Under the pieces are notes generated by a model. The model saw only the letters and a list, made by a program, of their open reading frames with translations, did no database searches and was not told the DNA's origin. Shown one piece after another: positions 21,601-33,550 of a DNA stretch of 64,000 bases. The stretch comes from Chrysemys picta bellii (Eukaryota > Chordata > Testudines > Emydidae), in the NCBI RefSeq assembly GCF_011386835.1, contig NC_088792.1:220320394-220384393 (forward strand), given 5' to 3'. Both the position numbers and the translations under genes were made by a program. The stretch's first letter is position 1; each line of letters begins with the position of its first letter.

Positions 21601-24365
21601 GTTATTGGCTATTCTGTGGGTCTTTCTCCTCCTTCTGGCCTCCTCTGCTTCCCTCCTTTCTCACCCTGAAATCCATCCTGGACCCGGGAAACTCCTGACA
21701 AAAATTTTGCCAGGAAACAGATACATTTCCATAAAACATTTTAGTTTCAATGGAAAAAATGTTTTCTAAAAAAGTTTTCAACCAGTTCTAGTTGACAGCC
21801 TGTTAGCTAAAGCTAAAGATGAGTGTGTCCATTCCAGAAGTGGGGAAAATGTTATGTACTGAATGGTCCTGAACTTGTTATCTGGCATTTTCTACCAAGA
21901 CAAAAACTCTGCTCATTTGATGTAAAGCAGGCTCTATTTAGTTTAAAGTGTGTCCAGCTATCCCTCAAACAATATACATCCTTGTGACTACAAAGACCTT
22001 GCGGCCTCTTTCCCATCACCCTGTCTGTAATGGGAAGAAGATCCTGAAGGCCCTCTCTCCCATACCGTTTGCCCATTCCTGTTATCATCCTTCTGGAAAC
22101 ATTTACCTCATCTGAGAACTCAACATTGAACACACTTACAGTACAAAGATTGGATGTACATTTTTGTTTTCATAGTTTTCTTGAGACACGTTGACCTGAC
22201 TGAAAATTTTCATGCGTGCAAAACACTCAAAATTATTTTAGTCACCTCCTCCTCCTCCTGTTCTTCCACTCCTTGTAAATGCTGGGTTATGATCAATCTG
22301 CCATTTGAAGACTCGTGTTTCTGTGTCATTGATGTGTTCCTACGGTTCGCTTTCACTTGTTATATATTCACTTACATTTTCTGTAATTTGCTTTACTTCT
22401 TACTTCACTAACTTCACCATACTGACTAAGGTGTAATTTACACCATTTGGGATGTAGTTCTTACTGGGTTGATCCAGATTTACATTATGTGCCGCCTTAG
22501 AGCAAAGGCATGAAGTTAAAAAATTTCTTGATAATGCTACAGTATGTTTTACCAGCTTACCCAGAAGCCCTTTAATTTGGGCAAATATTACTACCATGTG
22601 GGAAGTGTGTGCTCTCTCGGAATGGTGGTGTGTGGGTGGGTGGGGGGGGAACAGCTTCAGAAAATGAAATATAAGTGGCTATGCTTTTGCATCCATAACA
22701 CTGTAAACTAGCTTTAACATTGTCTAGGATTAATGCGAACTCGCAGTAGGTTGTCTGCTTTCATGAGCACTGCAGTTGTTATGATGTGTTCTAATCACAG
22801 TGACAGTGCAAGATGACAGGTCTTGGATTTGGAATAGAAGCTTTGGTTTAGTCACTCTAGGCATTCAGGCAGCTCATGAAGCCCCATTTTTACCTGAGTT
22901 CTTAGATAGTATGTTTGTCATTTGCCCCTAAATGTTCAAATAATTTTTTCACAATGTCCATTTTTATTAAGAACTAAAAGGAAAGAAACACTCTACAGTA
23001 ATGTTACTTATTAGTCTCACAGCTATTACAGTGCTATCAGTGTCACTTGATATAAAATATTATCATTTATGCTACCATAAATAACTACAGCCCCAAACCA
23101 CAAGCAGTATGAGAGCAAAACACATCCTTAGAGAGGATAAACTGAAAAGGCTTGAGTTTTATTAAATACTTCTTCAAACAGGAGAGTCATAATTTATCTC
23201 TAGAATGTTGTAAGCTTTTTTAAAAAATGCATTCCATTGCCAAACCAGCTGCATTACACTGATGCAGAGGGAATACCTTTTTGTTTGTTTGTTTTATGAG
23301 AGTTATTTCAATGATGCTGGCTCAGAGGTAGGAATACTCCTTCGCTAGTATGTAGCCAAAGTATAAATGGTAGTATTATGTCTACATTTTGCTGAAAAGA
23401 AAAATGCCAGAATATTTTTTCTTTGGCCCCTATGTGGGATTTAAAGTATAGCTTTAAGGCCATTTCCCCTCGATTGTCTAAGTTGAATTAAAGTTTGTCT
23501 GCAGTTACTGATAGTCCAAACGCATATTCTGATTGGTTGCTAAATCCTCTTCCCACACAGCAACCCCAGGGGAGTAGAGCTGGGACCTTATCACTGAAAA
23601 ACAAAACTGTAATCTCTAAACTCATTATATCAAATACTAAAGGGAGAGTTAATGGGGAGAGGGACAAAAATATTAGTGCCAGCCTGGGAGGGAATGAGGA
23701 AAGGCAGCTGGGATTTTACAGAGAGGGAGTGAATAGAGGGGAAAAAGTGATAATTTTAAATTGCTCTTTCCTGCCAAATTGACCTTTCAACAGCAGAGTG
23801 GGGACTTCTAGACACTCACTACAGTTTCAGTTGTAACTGTTTGGTACCCCAAAATGAGTTTCTTGTAATAGAAAGTGTTGAAAGTGACTGAATCACTAAC
23901 TGCTGTTGATATAGCATCCAGGCTTCTAGGACTAGATGAAGAGAGAATAACAAAAATGCTTAGTTGTTATGTAGCATTCTTCATCTGTAGGTCTCAAATC
24001 AAATCAAATTATAGCTATTTTTTTCAGGTATGCAAACTGACTACACAGAAGTTAAATGACTTTTAATTCCTCTTTTCTCTTATTCCTCTAGGGAATATAT
24101 CTCCTAGTGATAGATACATTGGAAGTCTCATCCTCCTCTGCACTAGCAATGTTAGGGGAAAAAAAGATTTTTTTAAGGCTAAATTAATGAGACATATAGC
24201 AATAAGCCACATCAGGGTATGACTCATTAGTAGGCTCTCATTACACTTCTTGGGATTAAAAGTACTCTTTGCTTGGTCATCTACTAAACAAGGGCTATAG
24301 ATACCCACCATCTGTCTAGAAATTCAGGTGCTGTGGTGGCTTATTATTATTGTCAGATGGGCACA
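21600..24365. other. Unique intron with decayed AT-rich foldback at 21690-21790
   Basis: No gene. Short low-complexity blocks include a (CTC)n at 22242-22262, a G-run near 22636 and a (GTTT)n at about 23281. Open frames of 60-95 codons look random. Confidence 0.45.
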
Positions 24366-24368
24366 ATG

Positions 24369-24455
24369 GGCAGATTCTCAGCTGGTGCATATCCACATAA
24401 TTCTACTTCGCAGGAGTTAGACCAATTTACAACAGCTGGATATTTGCCCAGTCAC
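24369..24455. repeat. Palindromic CAGCTGGTG-type repeat, copy 1
   Basis: GGCAGATTCTCAGCTGGTGC at the left pairs with CAACAGCTGGATATTTGCCC at the right. It matches a short turtle foldback recalled as CTCAGCTGGTGTAAATC...GATTTACACCAGCTGAG. Confidence 0.6.
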
Positions 24456-25225
24456 TAAAACTAATTATAGACAATACAGAGCTGGAAGTGATAAACTGCA
24501 TTTTATCTATAAAGGGTCCAATCTATAAAGAGCAATTAAATAATTGTTCATGTCAGCATGTCCCACTAATATTTTCAGTTTTACAAAAACTTCCTATGAT
24601 GGGGCGGATAAGCCCCACACTGGCAATGAGAGGGTTAAGAAGAGCCTGTGGAGCCAGTTGGCTCTGCCCCACAACACCTGCAGCAAATATTAGGCATGGA
24701 GAGGGGGTTAAAAGGAGTGGACTACCGCAGTTCAGGGCTGACCAGGAAGGAGAGCAGAGCTCAGCTTCTCTTGATGGGAAAGAAGCCTGGTTGTAGGTCA
24801 GACACTGAGCCAGCTTGCTAGCCAGAGGAGCCACTGCTAGAAAGGAGAGCCAGACCTGGAGAGATCAACAGAAGCATGGAGTGTTGGGAAACAAGCCCTG
24901 AAGAGACCAAGGCACATTTCAGTCCTACCTCTTCTGGGATGTTAAGAAAAAATCAGGAACAAAAAACCACCACAACACAAAACAGGGCCAGCCAATAAAC
25001 CTTGGGAGGAATCCTGATGAGCCATAAAGGGATGCCATAGAGGCAACCTCATCACATTTCCTTTGTAATGATTGCCATGCCAACACAAACTCAATGGGAC
25101 TACTCACCATATGTGTTTGTGAGGTTGGGTTTTAGAATTTTATGATTTTATGAATATGCTTAGCTATGTGAGAACTGTTATACCCAACTAACTCTGTTAT
25201 TATACCTAGGATAAACATAATCTGA
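24456..25225. other. Unique intronic sequence
   Basis: Somewhat GC-richer segment at 24590-24900. Overlapping 93-102 codon frames on both strands lack recognisable features. Confidence 0.45.
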
Positions 25226-25227
25226 GA

Positions 25228-25312
25228 CATTATGGGTCAGGTCTTCAGCTGGCTGATAGCTCCATTGGCTTCAGTAGGGTTACACTGACTTACTCCAGAT
25301 GAGGGCTTGGCC
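25228..25312. repeat. Palindromic CAGCTGG-type repeat, copy 2
   Basis: GGGTCAGGTCTTCAGCTGGC, TAGCTCCATTGGCTTCAGTA and GATGAGGGCTTGGCCC resemble the element at 24369-24455. Confidence 0.5.
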
Positions 25313-25460
25313 CTGTGTGACAAATACAGGTGTGCCCGGTGATGAATTTGTATCTAAACCTAAAATATGGTGTGTATATATAGGATTTCTGAGATTGTGT
25401 AGACAATTTTAGCACACTCCCACACTCAGGAGACCTGTAATTGTAAGCCATTAAGCCTAA

Positions 25461-25747
25461 GGGCTTGTCTTCACTACCCGCCCAGATCGGTGGGTAGAAA
25501 TCGATCTCTCGGGGATCGATTTATCGCGTCTCATTGGGACGCGATAATCGATCCCCGAATCAACGCACGTACTCCACCAGCCCAGGTAGGAGTAAGCGCT
25601 GTCGACGGGGGAGCTGTGGCGATCGATTTGCTGCCGTCCTCACAGCGGGGTAAGTCGGATTAGATACGTCGAATTCAGCTACGCTATTCCCGTAGCTGAA
25701 TTTGCATATCTGAAATCGATTCCCCCCCCCATAGTGTAGACGTAGCC
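25461..25747. mobile_element. Harbinger-like MITE, 287 bp, copy 1
   Basis: The left end GGGCTTGTCTTCACTACCCG and the reversed right end GGCTACGTCTACACTATG form terminal inverted repeats. TAA at 25458-25460 and 25748-25750 is a 3-bp target duplication, as used by PIF/Harbinger elements. The core is GC-rich and full of ATCGAT motifs (ATCGATCTCTCGGGGATCGA, ATTTATCGCG). A shorter relative is at 42842-43044. No coding capacity. Confidence 0.75.
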
Positions 25748-25750
25748 TAA

Positions 25751-26265
25751 CAGGTCTAACTGTCAAACAATGGAACAATTACAGGGGCATTTTCCTAGAT
25801 GGCCTGACTGGCCCACTGGGAGAAAGCAGCAAAAGGCAAATGGAAGACTTCATGACTAGGCCCTGTAACAAATGCCACTGGGCAATATGGCAGTTGGGCT
25901 CAAGAAAGGATGGTAAGGCTTCGAGAAAAGAGATTTTTTTTCCTGAAGGTGTTGGATAGGCTGGGGGTGAAGGGAGAGACTGTGTGGAAAAGAGTTCCTA
26001 GGCTTCCTAAAAGAATCCAAGCTGGGTCTGTTCTTTTCCTGTAACTTGAGAGGTTTAGACTAGACAAAATATAGATATAGGTTGTTATGCAGTCATTCTC
26101 TGTAATGCTTTGTTCCATTTGCTGTTAAACATACATTACTTTAAGAAGGCTGCCAATATCTAGATAATTGATCACAAGGTCCTGAAGAGAAGAAACACAG
26201 GTGTTCAGTCAGACCTACTTGGTAATAAGCACTTGGCATAGATGTGGTGTTATACCCATTGTCTA
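25751..26265. other. Unique intronic sequence
   Basis: No gene or element recognised. Confidence 0.45.
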
Positions 26266-26270
26266 ATATA

Positions 26271-26360
26271 ATAGAACTGCAAAATTCCATCCCAAAACAG
26301 GCAAGAACATAAGAAATAGAACTGCAAAATTCCATCCCAAAACAGGCAAGAACATAAGAA
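26271..26360. repeat. Perfect 45-bp tandem duplication
   Basis: The unit starts ATAGAACTGCAAAATTCCAT and ends GAACATAAGAA. It occurs at 26271-26315 and 26316-26360 with no differences. Its end is the 3' terminal sequence of the adjacent CR1, so the duplication straddles that insertion boundary. It is recent. Confidence 0.9.
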
Positions 26361-26922
26361 ACGGAGAATGGCCATACTGGGTACGACCGATGGTTCATTT
26401 AGGCCAGTATCCTGTCTTCTGACAATGGCAGGCGCCAGATGCTTCAAAGAGGATGAACAGGTCAGGGCAATTCATTGAGTGATCCGTCCCCTGTCACCCA
26501 GTCACAGTTTCTGGCAATCAAAGGTTTAGGAATACCCAGAGCATGGGGTTGCATTTCTGATCATCTTGCTTAATAGCTACTGATTGACCTATCCTCCCTG
26601 AATGTATCTAATTCTTTTTGAACTCAGTTATACTTTTGACCTTCACAACATGCCCTGGCAATGAGTTCCATAGGTTGACTGTGAGTTGTGTGAAGAAGTA
26701 CTTCCATTTGTTTCTTTTAAATCTGTTGACTATTAATTTAATTGGGTGACCCCTTGTTCTTGTATTATGTGAAAGGATAAATAATACTTTCCTTTCACTT
26801 TCTCTACACCATTCATGATTTTATACACCTCTATCATACCCCCTCCCTGCCCTTCTTAGTCATCGCTTTTCTAAGCTGAACAGTCCCAGTCTTTTTAATC
26901 TCTCCTCATATGGAAACTGTTT
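26350..26922 (-). mobile_element. CR1 A, 3' part (interrupted host CR1)
   Basis: The plus strand reads GAACATAAGAAACGGAGAAT, GGCCATACTGGGTACGACC and GGCCAGTATCCTGTCTTCTG, the complement of a common turtle CR1 3' end. Further right, TAAGCTGAACAGTCCCAGTC and TTTAATCTCTCCTCATATGG are the C-terminal coding tail. The element breaks at 26922 and continues at 28549. Confidence 0.85.
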
Positions 26923-28548
26923 ATAGAATCATAGAAAATTAGGGCTGGAAGAGACTTCAGGAAGTCATCTAGTCCAACCCCCTGCTCAAAGCAGAACTAA
27001 CACGAACTAAATCATCCTAGCCAGGGCTTTGTCAAGCCAGGCCTTAAAAACCTCTAAGGATGGAGATTCCATCACCTCCCTAGGTAACCCATTCCAGTGC
27101 TTCACCACCCTCCTAGTGAAATAGTGTTTCCTAATATTCAACCTAGACCTCCCCCACTACAACATGAGACCATTGCTCCTTGTTCTGTCAGCTGCCATCA
27201 CTGAGAACAGCTGAGCTCCATCCTCTTTGGAACCCCCCTTCAGGTAGTTGAAGGCTGCTATCAAATCCCCCCTCACTCTTCTCTTCTGCCGACTAAACAA
27301 GCCCAATTCCCTCAGCCTCTCCTCGTAAGTCATGTGCCCCAACCCCCTGATCATTTTCGTTGCCCTCCGCTGGACTCTCTCCAATTTGTCCACATCCTTT
27401 CTGTAGTGTGGGGACCAAAACTGGACACAATACTCCAGGTATGGCCTCACCAATGCCAAATAGAGGGGAATAATCACTTCCCTCAATCTGCTGGCAATGC
27501 TCCTACTAATGCAGCCCAATATGCCATTAGTCTTCTCAACAACAATGGCACACTGCTGACTCATATTCAGCTTCTCATCCACTGTAATCCCCAGGTCCTT
27601 TTTTCCAGAACTGCTGCTTAGCCAGTCAGTCCCCAGCCTTAGCAGTGCATGGGATTCTTCCGTCCTAAGTGCAGGACTTTGCACTGATCCTTGTTGAACC
27701 TCATTAGATTTCTTTTGGCCCAATTCTCCAATATGTCTAGGTTCTTCTGGACCCTATCCCTATCCTCCAGCTTATCTACCTCTCCCTCCATCTTAGTGTC
27801 ATCTGCAAACTTGCTGAGGGTACAGTCTATCCCATCATCCAGATCATTAATGAAGATATTGAACAAAACCAGCCCAGGTCCGACCCTTGGGGCACTCCGC
27901 TTGATACCGGCTGCCAACTAGACATGAAGCTATTGATCACTACCCATTGAGTCCGACAGTCTAGCCAGCTTTCTATCCATCGTATTCATCCAATCCATAC
28001 TTTTTTAACTTGCTGGCAAGAATACTGTGGGAGACCGTATCAAAAGCTTTGCTAAAGTCAAGCTATATCACATCCACTGCTTTCCCCATATCCACAGAGC
28101 CAGTTATCTCACCATAGAAGGCAATCAGGTTGGTCAGGAATGACTTGCCCTTGGTGAATCCATGTTGACTGTTCCTGATCATCTTCCTCTCCTCCAAGTG
28201 CTTCAAAATGGTTTCCTTGAGGACCTGCTCCATGATTTTTGCAGGGACTGAGGTGAGGCTAACCGCTCTGTAATTTCCCAGGTTCTCCTTCTTCCCTTTT
28301 TTAAAGATGGGCACTATATTTACCTATTTCCAATCATCTGGGACCTCCCCCAATCACCACGGGTTTTCAAAGATAATGGCCAAAAGCTCTGGAATCACTT
28401 CAGCCAATTCCCTCAGCACCCTTGGATGCATTAGGTCTGGAGCCATGGACTTGTGCATGTCCAGCTTTTCTAAATAGTCCTTAACCTGTTCTTTCACCAC
28501 TGAGGGCTGCTCACTTCCTCCCCATACTGTGTTGCTCAGGACAGCAAG
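26923..28548 (-). mobile_element. CR1 B, 5'-truncated, nested inside CR1 A
   Basis: This is a different CR1 subfamily on the minus strand. Coding pieces in order are SNTVWGGSEQPSVVKEQVKD (28560-28500), [20 protein letters not shown] (about 28280), [17 protein letters not shown] (about 28160), [20 protein letters not shown] then FADDTK (about 27860-27790), a [18 protein letters not shown] block (about 27700) and [20 protein letters not shown] (about 27470-27410). The FADD motif is the reverse transcriptase active site. Several frame changes make it inactive. The 3' tail at 26923-26990 ends with the AATCATAGAAA repeat. Both junctions show AARCTGTT, a likely target duplication. Confidence 0.85.
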
Positions 28549-29995
28549 CTGTTCCACACCTCTAATCATTTTTATTTTTTGCCCTTCTTTACATATGTTC
28601 CAATTTTAAAATATGTTTTGAGATGGGATGACCAGAGCTGCATGTGGTATTTAAGGTGTGGGTGAATGATAGATTTACATAGTGCCATTATGATATTTTC
28701 TGTCTTATTATCTATCCCTTTCTTAATGGTTCCTAACATTCTGTTCACTTTTTTGACTGCTGCAGCATATTGTGTGAATGTTTTCAGAGAACTATCCACA
28801 ATGACTCCAAGATCTTTCTTGAGTAGTAACAGCTAATTTAGACCCCATCATTTAATATGTATAGTTAGGATTATGTTTTCCAATGTGCATTATTCTGCAT
28901 TTAACAATGAATTTCATCTGCCATTTTGTTGCCCAGTCACTCAGTTTTGTCAGATCCCTTTAAAACTCTTCTCATTCAGCTTTGGACTTAACTGTCTTAA
29001 GTAATTTTGTGTTGTCTGCCACCTCACTGTTTGCTCCCTTTTCCCAGATTATTTATGTTGCACAACACTGATTCCTTGGAGACCATGCTATTTATCACCC
29101 TGCACTGTGAAAATGGACCCTTTTATTTCTACTCTTTGTTTCCTATTTTTTATTTAGTTACTGATCCATGAGAGGACCTTCCCTTTTATCCCAGGACCGC
29201 TTACTTTGCTTAAGCATCTTTGCTTAGGGATCTTGTCAAAGGCTTTCTGAAAGTTCAAGTGCACTATAACCACCGGATCACCCTTGTCCACATGCTTGTA
29301 CACAGTCTCAAAGAATTATAATAGACTGGTGAGGCATGATCTCCCTTTACAAAAGCCATGTTGACTCTTCCGCAACATATCATGTCCATCTATGTGTCTG
29401 ACAATTCTATTCTTTACTATAGTTTGAACCATTTTGCCTGGTACTGAAGTTAGGTTTACTGGTCTGCAGTTGCCACGGTCATCTCTGGAGCATTTTAAAA
29501 AAATCTGTGTTACATTAGCTACCCTCCAGTTATCTGGTACAGAGACTGATTTAAGCAATAAGTTACATACCAAAGTTAGTAGTTCTGCAGTTTAAAATTT
29601 GAGTACTTTCAGAACTCCTGGGTGAATACCATCTGCTCCTGGTGACATATTACTATTTAATTTATCAATTTATTCCAAAACCTCCTCTATTGGCACCTCA
29701 GTCTGGGGCAGTCTTCAGATTTGTCACCTAAAATAAATTGCTCAGGTATGAGACTCTCCCTCACATCCTCTTCAGTAAAGACCAATGCAAAGAATTCATT
29801 TAGCTTCTCTGCAAGAGTCTTTTCGTTCTTGAGTGCTTTTTTAGCACCTTGATCATCCAGTGACCCCCACTGATTGGTTGGCAGGCTCCCTGCTTCTGAT
29901 ATCCTAAAAAAAACCCTTGCTGTTAATTTTTGTGTCTTTTGCTAGTTGCTCTTCACATTCTTTTTTCGCCTTTTTACACTCCCCCACCAGCATGA
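28549..29995 (-). mobile_element. CR1 A, 5' part (interrupted host CR1)
   Basis: Continues CR1 A on the far side of CR1 B: MDSSLKTFTQYAAAVKKVNR and IIHPHLKYHMQLWSSHLK (28800-28600), then TLVYNLLLKSVSVP-like and DNWRVANVTQIFLKC followed by NCRPVNLTSVPGKM and RKSQHGFCKGRSCLTSLL (29573-29316). The 5' part reaches into the linker near 29995. It is decayed, with stops and indels, and is the same subfamily as 1605-2645. Confidence 0.82.
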
Positions 29996-30149
29996 CGTAC
30001 TCTGTCATTTCTATATATTTTGTACCCTGGTATTACCGTGTTCCATTGATTATGTGGCCTAATACCTGAGGGGGGTGCACTCAGAGAGACGAGAAAGGAG
30101 ACAGAGGTGCTACTAGCCTTGTAACCATGACACCCTGTGTACTTAGTGG
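29996..30149. other. Short unassigned sequence
   Basis: No clear identity. Confidence 0.4.
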
Positions 30150-30345
30150 AATCTTCACTCTATGGCTACTTCTACCCTGGAAGCTAGGGGTGGGGTTCCC
30201 AGCTTGTGTAGACATACTCATCATAGCTCTCATCAAGCTGGCATATAAGTAGTCATGGTAGCATTGGCTGCAAAGAGTGGCAGCATGCTTTATCTGCCCT
30301 GTGTACAAACTTGCCTGAACCCTGTGCATACATACTCAGCGTGGC
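30150..30345. repeat. Possible TIR element, degraded
   Basis: CTATGGCTACTTCTACCCTG near the left and AGCGTGGCTAGCC near the right look like imperfect inverted ends. GGTGGGGTTCCCAGCTTGTG, followed by TAGACAT, resembles a recalled turtle MITE. No target duplication resolved. Confidence 0.45.
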
Positions 30346-30697
30346 TAGCCCTGGTTTGCAGCATTCAGGAGGCTGGGGAGGAAGGGGGGAGGCTATGTGC
30401 CGTGTCCTCGTTCCTTCCCCCAGCCTCCTGAATGCCGCAAGACAGCTGATTAATGCGGGCAGTACGCGGGGGTTGCAGGGGGAAGGCACTGATCCGTGGG
30501 GTCCACCGGTGGGCGGGAGGCGCTGGGGGTGACGTAGGGGAGCTGATAGGGGGACTGCCAGCTGTGAACAAAGCAGGTGGCCAAACTACATTATAGCGAA
30601 GCATTGCACAACTTTAAATGGAGCATGTTCTGTAATGGAGCAGGGACGTAACATCGAAACAATGTTAAGCGAGAGGATGTTAAGTGGGGAGTTACTG
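30346..30697. mobile_element. Mariner-like element fragment with one terminal repeat
   Basis: The right end, reversed, reads CAGTAACTCCCCACTTAACA and is followed by TA, as in Tc1/mariner termini. The matching left terminus was not found. The GC-rich interior includes a hairpin (CATTCAGGAGGCTGGGG at about 30363, CCCCCAGCCTCCTGAATG at about 30417). Open frames here come from composition. Confidence 0.6.
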
Positions 30698-30972
30698 TAT
30701 ACATAACTCTTCGTATTTTACATACAGACATCCAACAATGATTATGATGACCAAGGTGACATAGGCTTTCATTAGAGCCCTTGCATGGTATTCTTTTGGT
30801 GAACCCAGGGCATCTATGTATTCCTGTGCCCTCAGCCATTTAACATCCAGAGATCCTTGGGTCACAGGAAAGAACTCCAATTAGAGATTAACTCATTGCC
30901 GGATGAGGTTGAGCTAGGCCTTATAAGTAACCTGAGGGAGCTCAGTTGGGGAAAGTTTGCAGAAGAGACAGA

Positions 30973-31115
30973 AACAACAAGGAGTCTGGTGGCACCTTAA
31001 AGACTAACAGATTTATTTGGGCATAAGCTTTTGTGAGTAAAAAACCACTTCTTCAGGTGCCACCGGACTCCTTGTTGTTTTTGTGGATACAAACTAACAT
31101 GGCTACCGCCTCATA
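30973..31115 (+). mobile_element. Retroelement 3' end with inverted 5' half and 13-bp target duplication
   Basis: CAGAAGAGACAGA at 30960-30972 and 31116-31128 is a perfect 13-bp target duplication. The right part, GTGCCACCGGACTCCTTGTT then GTGGATACAAACTAACATGG, is the common 3' end in + orientation. The left part, ACAACAAGGAGTCTGGTGGC with CTTAAAGACTAACAG, is the same end inverted. This looks like twin priming. Related ends are at 11131-11348 and 34570-34803. Confidence 0.8.
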
Positions 31116-31585
31116 CAGAAGAGACAGATCTCTCTGGCAGAGAAAAGCACTAGGACAGGGCTTAACAGGCAGGATACAACAAAGGAAGAAACAACCAGAG
31201 CAGGTTAGGCACCTGCAAGGGAAGCCCTGAGGTAGGGCAAACAAGGGAATTACAGTGAAACCTGAGAGGGGCAAAAGGTCTGTTAGTTTGAAGATCTGTT
31301 TGGACTTTCATTTGGACTTGCCTGTGCTACCCTGGAAAGGGATTAGACTTTTATGTGACTTTGCTGGAGGGCCAAGCCACAGAGCACCCAGAGGGGAGTA
31401 TGAAGAAGACAGGCTGATAAAGGCTGTTGCAGGTCCAGGAGAGGGCCTAGTAGGTGCACCAGAGACAAGGACCCCATGTCACACGATGACCAGAGACAAA
31501 GGGGTACCCATGAGGTGAGGATGCTCAACTACAACTTCTCAAGGATAATTTTCAAAAATGTTTTTTGGGGGGGTCATACGTTAAG
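31116..31585. other. Unassigned intronic sequence
   Basis: Mixed composition with overlapping 61-87 codon chance frames on both strands. No recognised element. Confidence 0.4.
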
Positions 31586-31589
31586 TAAT

Positions 31590-31640
31590 CTCAGGTTTAT
31601 AGGTGTTATGGTAATACAAATAATAATAATGTAGGGAAGT
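31590..31640 (+). repeat. (AAT)n-tailed repeat end fragment
   Basis: GGTTTATAGGTGTTATGGTA then ATACAAATAATAATAAT, the same tail type as at 10655-10830 but on the + strand. Confidence 0.5.
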
Positions 31641-31917
31641 TGTGCATGCTGAGTTTTTGGTATGGTTAATAAAACATGGAATATATATGTGAACATACTG
31701 CATATATAGAGAGAGGCAGGGCTGGTAGCAGCAGCATCTAATATCACTTGGGCTGAAATTTTTCATGCCATCTGTCTCTCTCAGGCTTTTTATTTATATT
31801 TCAACCAAAACAATTCAGGCATTTCTGAGAACAAGGCTAGAGAAAAAAATGCTGGTTACCTCTTACTTGAGAACCCCATGCTTTGGAACAAGGACTCAAA
31901 ATCAGGCACTCAAAAGT

Positions 31918-32440
31918 TTCATAGATTCATAGACTTTAAGGTCAGAAAGGGACCATTATAATCATCTAATCTGACCTCCTGCACAACACAGGCCACAGAA
32001 TCCCACCCACTCACTCCTGTAACAAACCCCTAACCTATGTCTGAGCTATTGAAGTCCTCAAATCGTGGTTTAAGGACTTCAAGGTGCAGAGAATCCTCCA
32101 GCAAGTGACCCGTGCCCCACGCTGCAGAGGAAGGCAAAAAAAACCCAGGGCCTCTGCCAATCTGCCCTGGAGGAAAATTTCTTCCCGACCCCAGATATGG
32201 CAATCAGCTAAACCCTGAGCATGTGGGCAAGACTCACCAGCCAGACACCTAGGAAAGAATTCTCTGTAGTAACTCAGATCCCACCCCATCTAACATCCCA
32301 TCACAGGCCATTGGGCATATTTACTGCTAATAGTCAACGATCAATTAATTGCCAAAATTAGGCTATCCCATCATACCATCCCTTCCATAAACTTATCAAG
32401 TTTAGTCTTGAAGCCAGATATGTCTTTTGCCTCCACATTA
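31918..32440 (-). mobile_element. CR1 3' untranslated region fragment
   Basis: The plus strand begins TTCATAGATTCATAGACTTT and AAGGTCAGAAAGGGACCATT, the complement of a CR1 3' terminus. It continues through CTCCTGCACAACACAGGCCA, AAAATTTCTTCCCGACCCCA and AGTTTAGTCTTGAAGCCAGA. This non-coding part is typical of turtle CR1 copies. Open frames inside it are not real. Confidence 0.85.
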
Positions 32441-33290
32441 ATTTGTGCAACCTTAATTTGTGCCCTTGCACTTATGAATTGTGATAGTCATTAATTACAT
32501 GATAACGTGCTACTTTTTCCACAAGACCCCTACCTCATTTAGTGCACAGAATGGACCTGAGGTGGGAATGAGTCAGGGTTGCGTAATGAAGGAGACAATT
32601 GGAGCAGACTAGGTCCTACACATATTTGTTGCAGAAGTTAGAAGGTGTGTAGTGAGTGAAGCAGAGGATGGCAAGAAGGGAAAGGATGGTCTCTTAGTTA
32701 AGGCAGTTGAATGCTGCCCTGAAAAACTAGATTCTATCTTTGCCTTGGCTCCAGATCATCCTGTGTGATGCTAAGCAAATCACTCAAACCAGTTATTACA
32801 TAGGTGGTCAGTAATTGTGTCTCATTTTTGGTTGCCTGATTTTAGACCCTGGGAGTCCGATTTGCAGAAGCACTCAACACTCAGAGCTCACTGCTTTGAA
32901 CATATAAGGTGCTATATAATTTACTGCTAAAAGTCCTTACTGTCTCAAATTAAGCACAAAAATTAATGGAGACTTTTGTCCTTAATCTTTCTGCCTCTGT
33001 AAAATCAGGATAATAACCAGACCCTACTTTCACAGAGGTGTTCTGAAAATGTATAGATTTTTTTAAAGCACTTAGGTACTATATTGATGAACACCCAAGA
33101 AAAGTCCATGAGGAAGTTAATAATTCTGTCTCCAGAGCAGGATTTGAATAGTGTGCAGGAAATAAGGCCTGGGGCCATACACTGCACCATGAGGAGAAAA
33201 CAAAATATTGAATAGCTGCTCGTTCACTGAGCACTGTCCATCTCGTACACTGAATGAGGCAAGGGTCCTGTGGAAAAAATAGTGTCATGA
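32441..33290. other. Mostly unique, with a MIR-like tail at 32960-33100
   Basis: CTTTCTGCCTCTGTAAAATC, AGGATAATAACCAGACCCTA and AAAGCACTTAGGTACTATAT resemble the 3' half of a MIR-type SINE on the + strand. The rest is unassigned. Confidence 0.45.
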
Positions 33291-33299
33291 TGATGTAAT

Positions 33300-33550
33300 C
33301 AGGACCGGCTCCAGGGTTTTTGCCGCCCCAAGTGGCCACCCTCCCCCCGCCTCCCCAAAAAAACCCAAAAAACAAACAAACAAAAAAGCCGCGATCGCGA
33401 TCTGTGGCACTTTGGCAGGAGGTCCTTCGCTCCAAGCTGGAGTGAGGGACCCACTGCCGAATTGTTGCCGAAGAGCCAGACGTGCCGCCCCTCTCTGGTG
33501 TGGCCGCCCCAAGCAGCTGCTTGGTAAGCTGGTGCCTAGAGTCGGCCCTG
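33300..33550. mobile_element. Non-autonomous hAT element, 251 bp
   Basis: The left end CAGGACCGGCTCCAGG and the reversed right end CAGGGCCGACTCTAGG form a hAT terminal inverted repeat. GATGTAAT at 33292-33299 and 33551-33558 is a perfect 8-bp target duplication, diagnostic of hAT. The interior includes TTTTTGCCGCCCCAAG at the left and GCCGCCCCAAGCAGCTGCTT at the right. A long relative is at 58969-60361. Confidence 0.9.

Noticed and set aside
26271..26360. CRISPR-like direct repeat
   Set aside because: Two abutting identical units with no spacers, in vertebrate intronic DNA; a simple tandem duplication.
27334..27621. 95-codon plus-strand frame
   Set aside because: Antisense shadow of the CR1 B reverse transcriptase.
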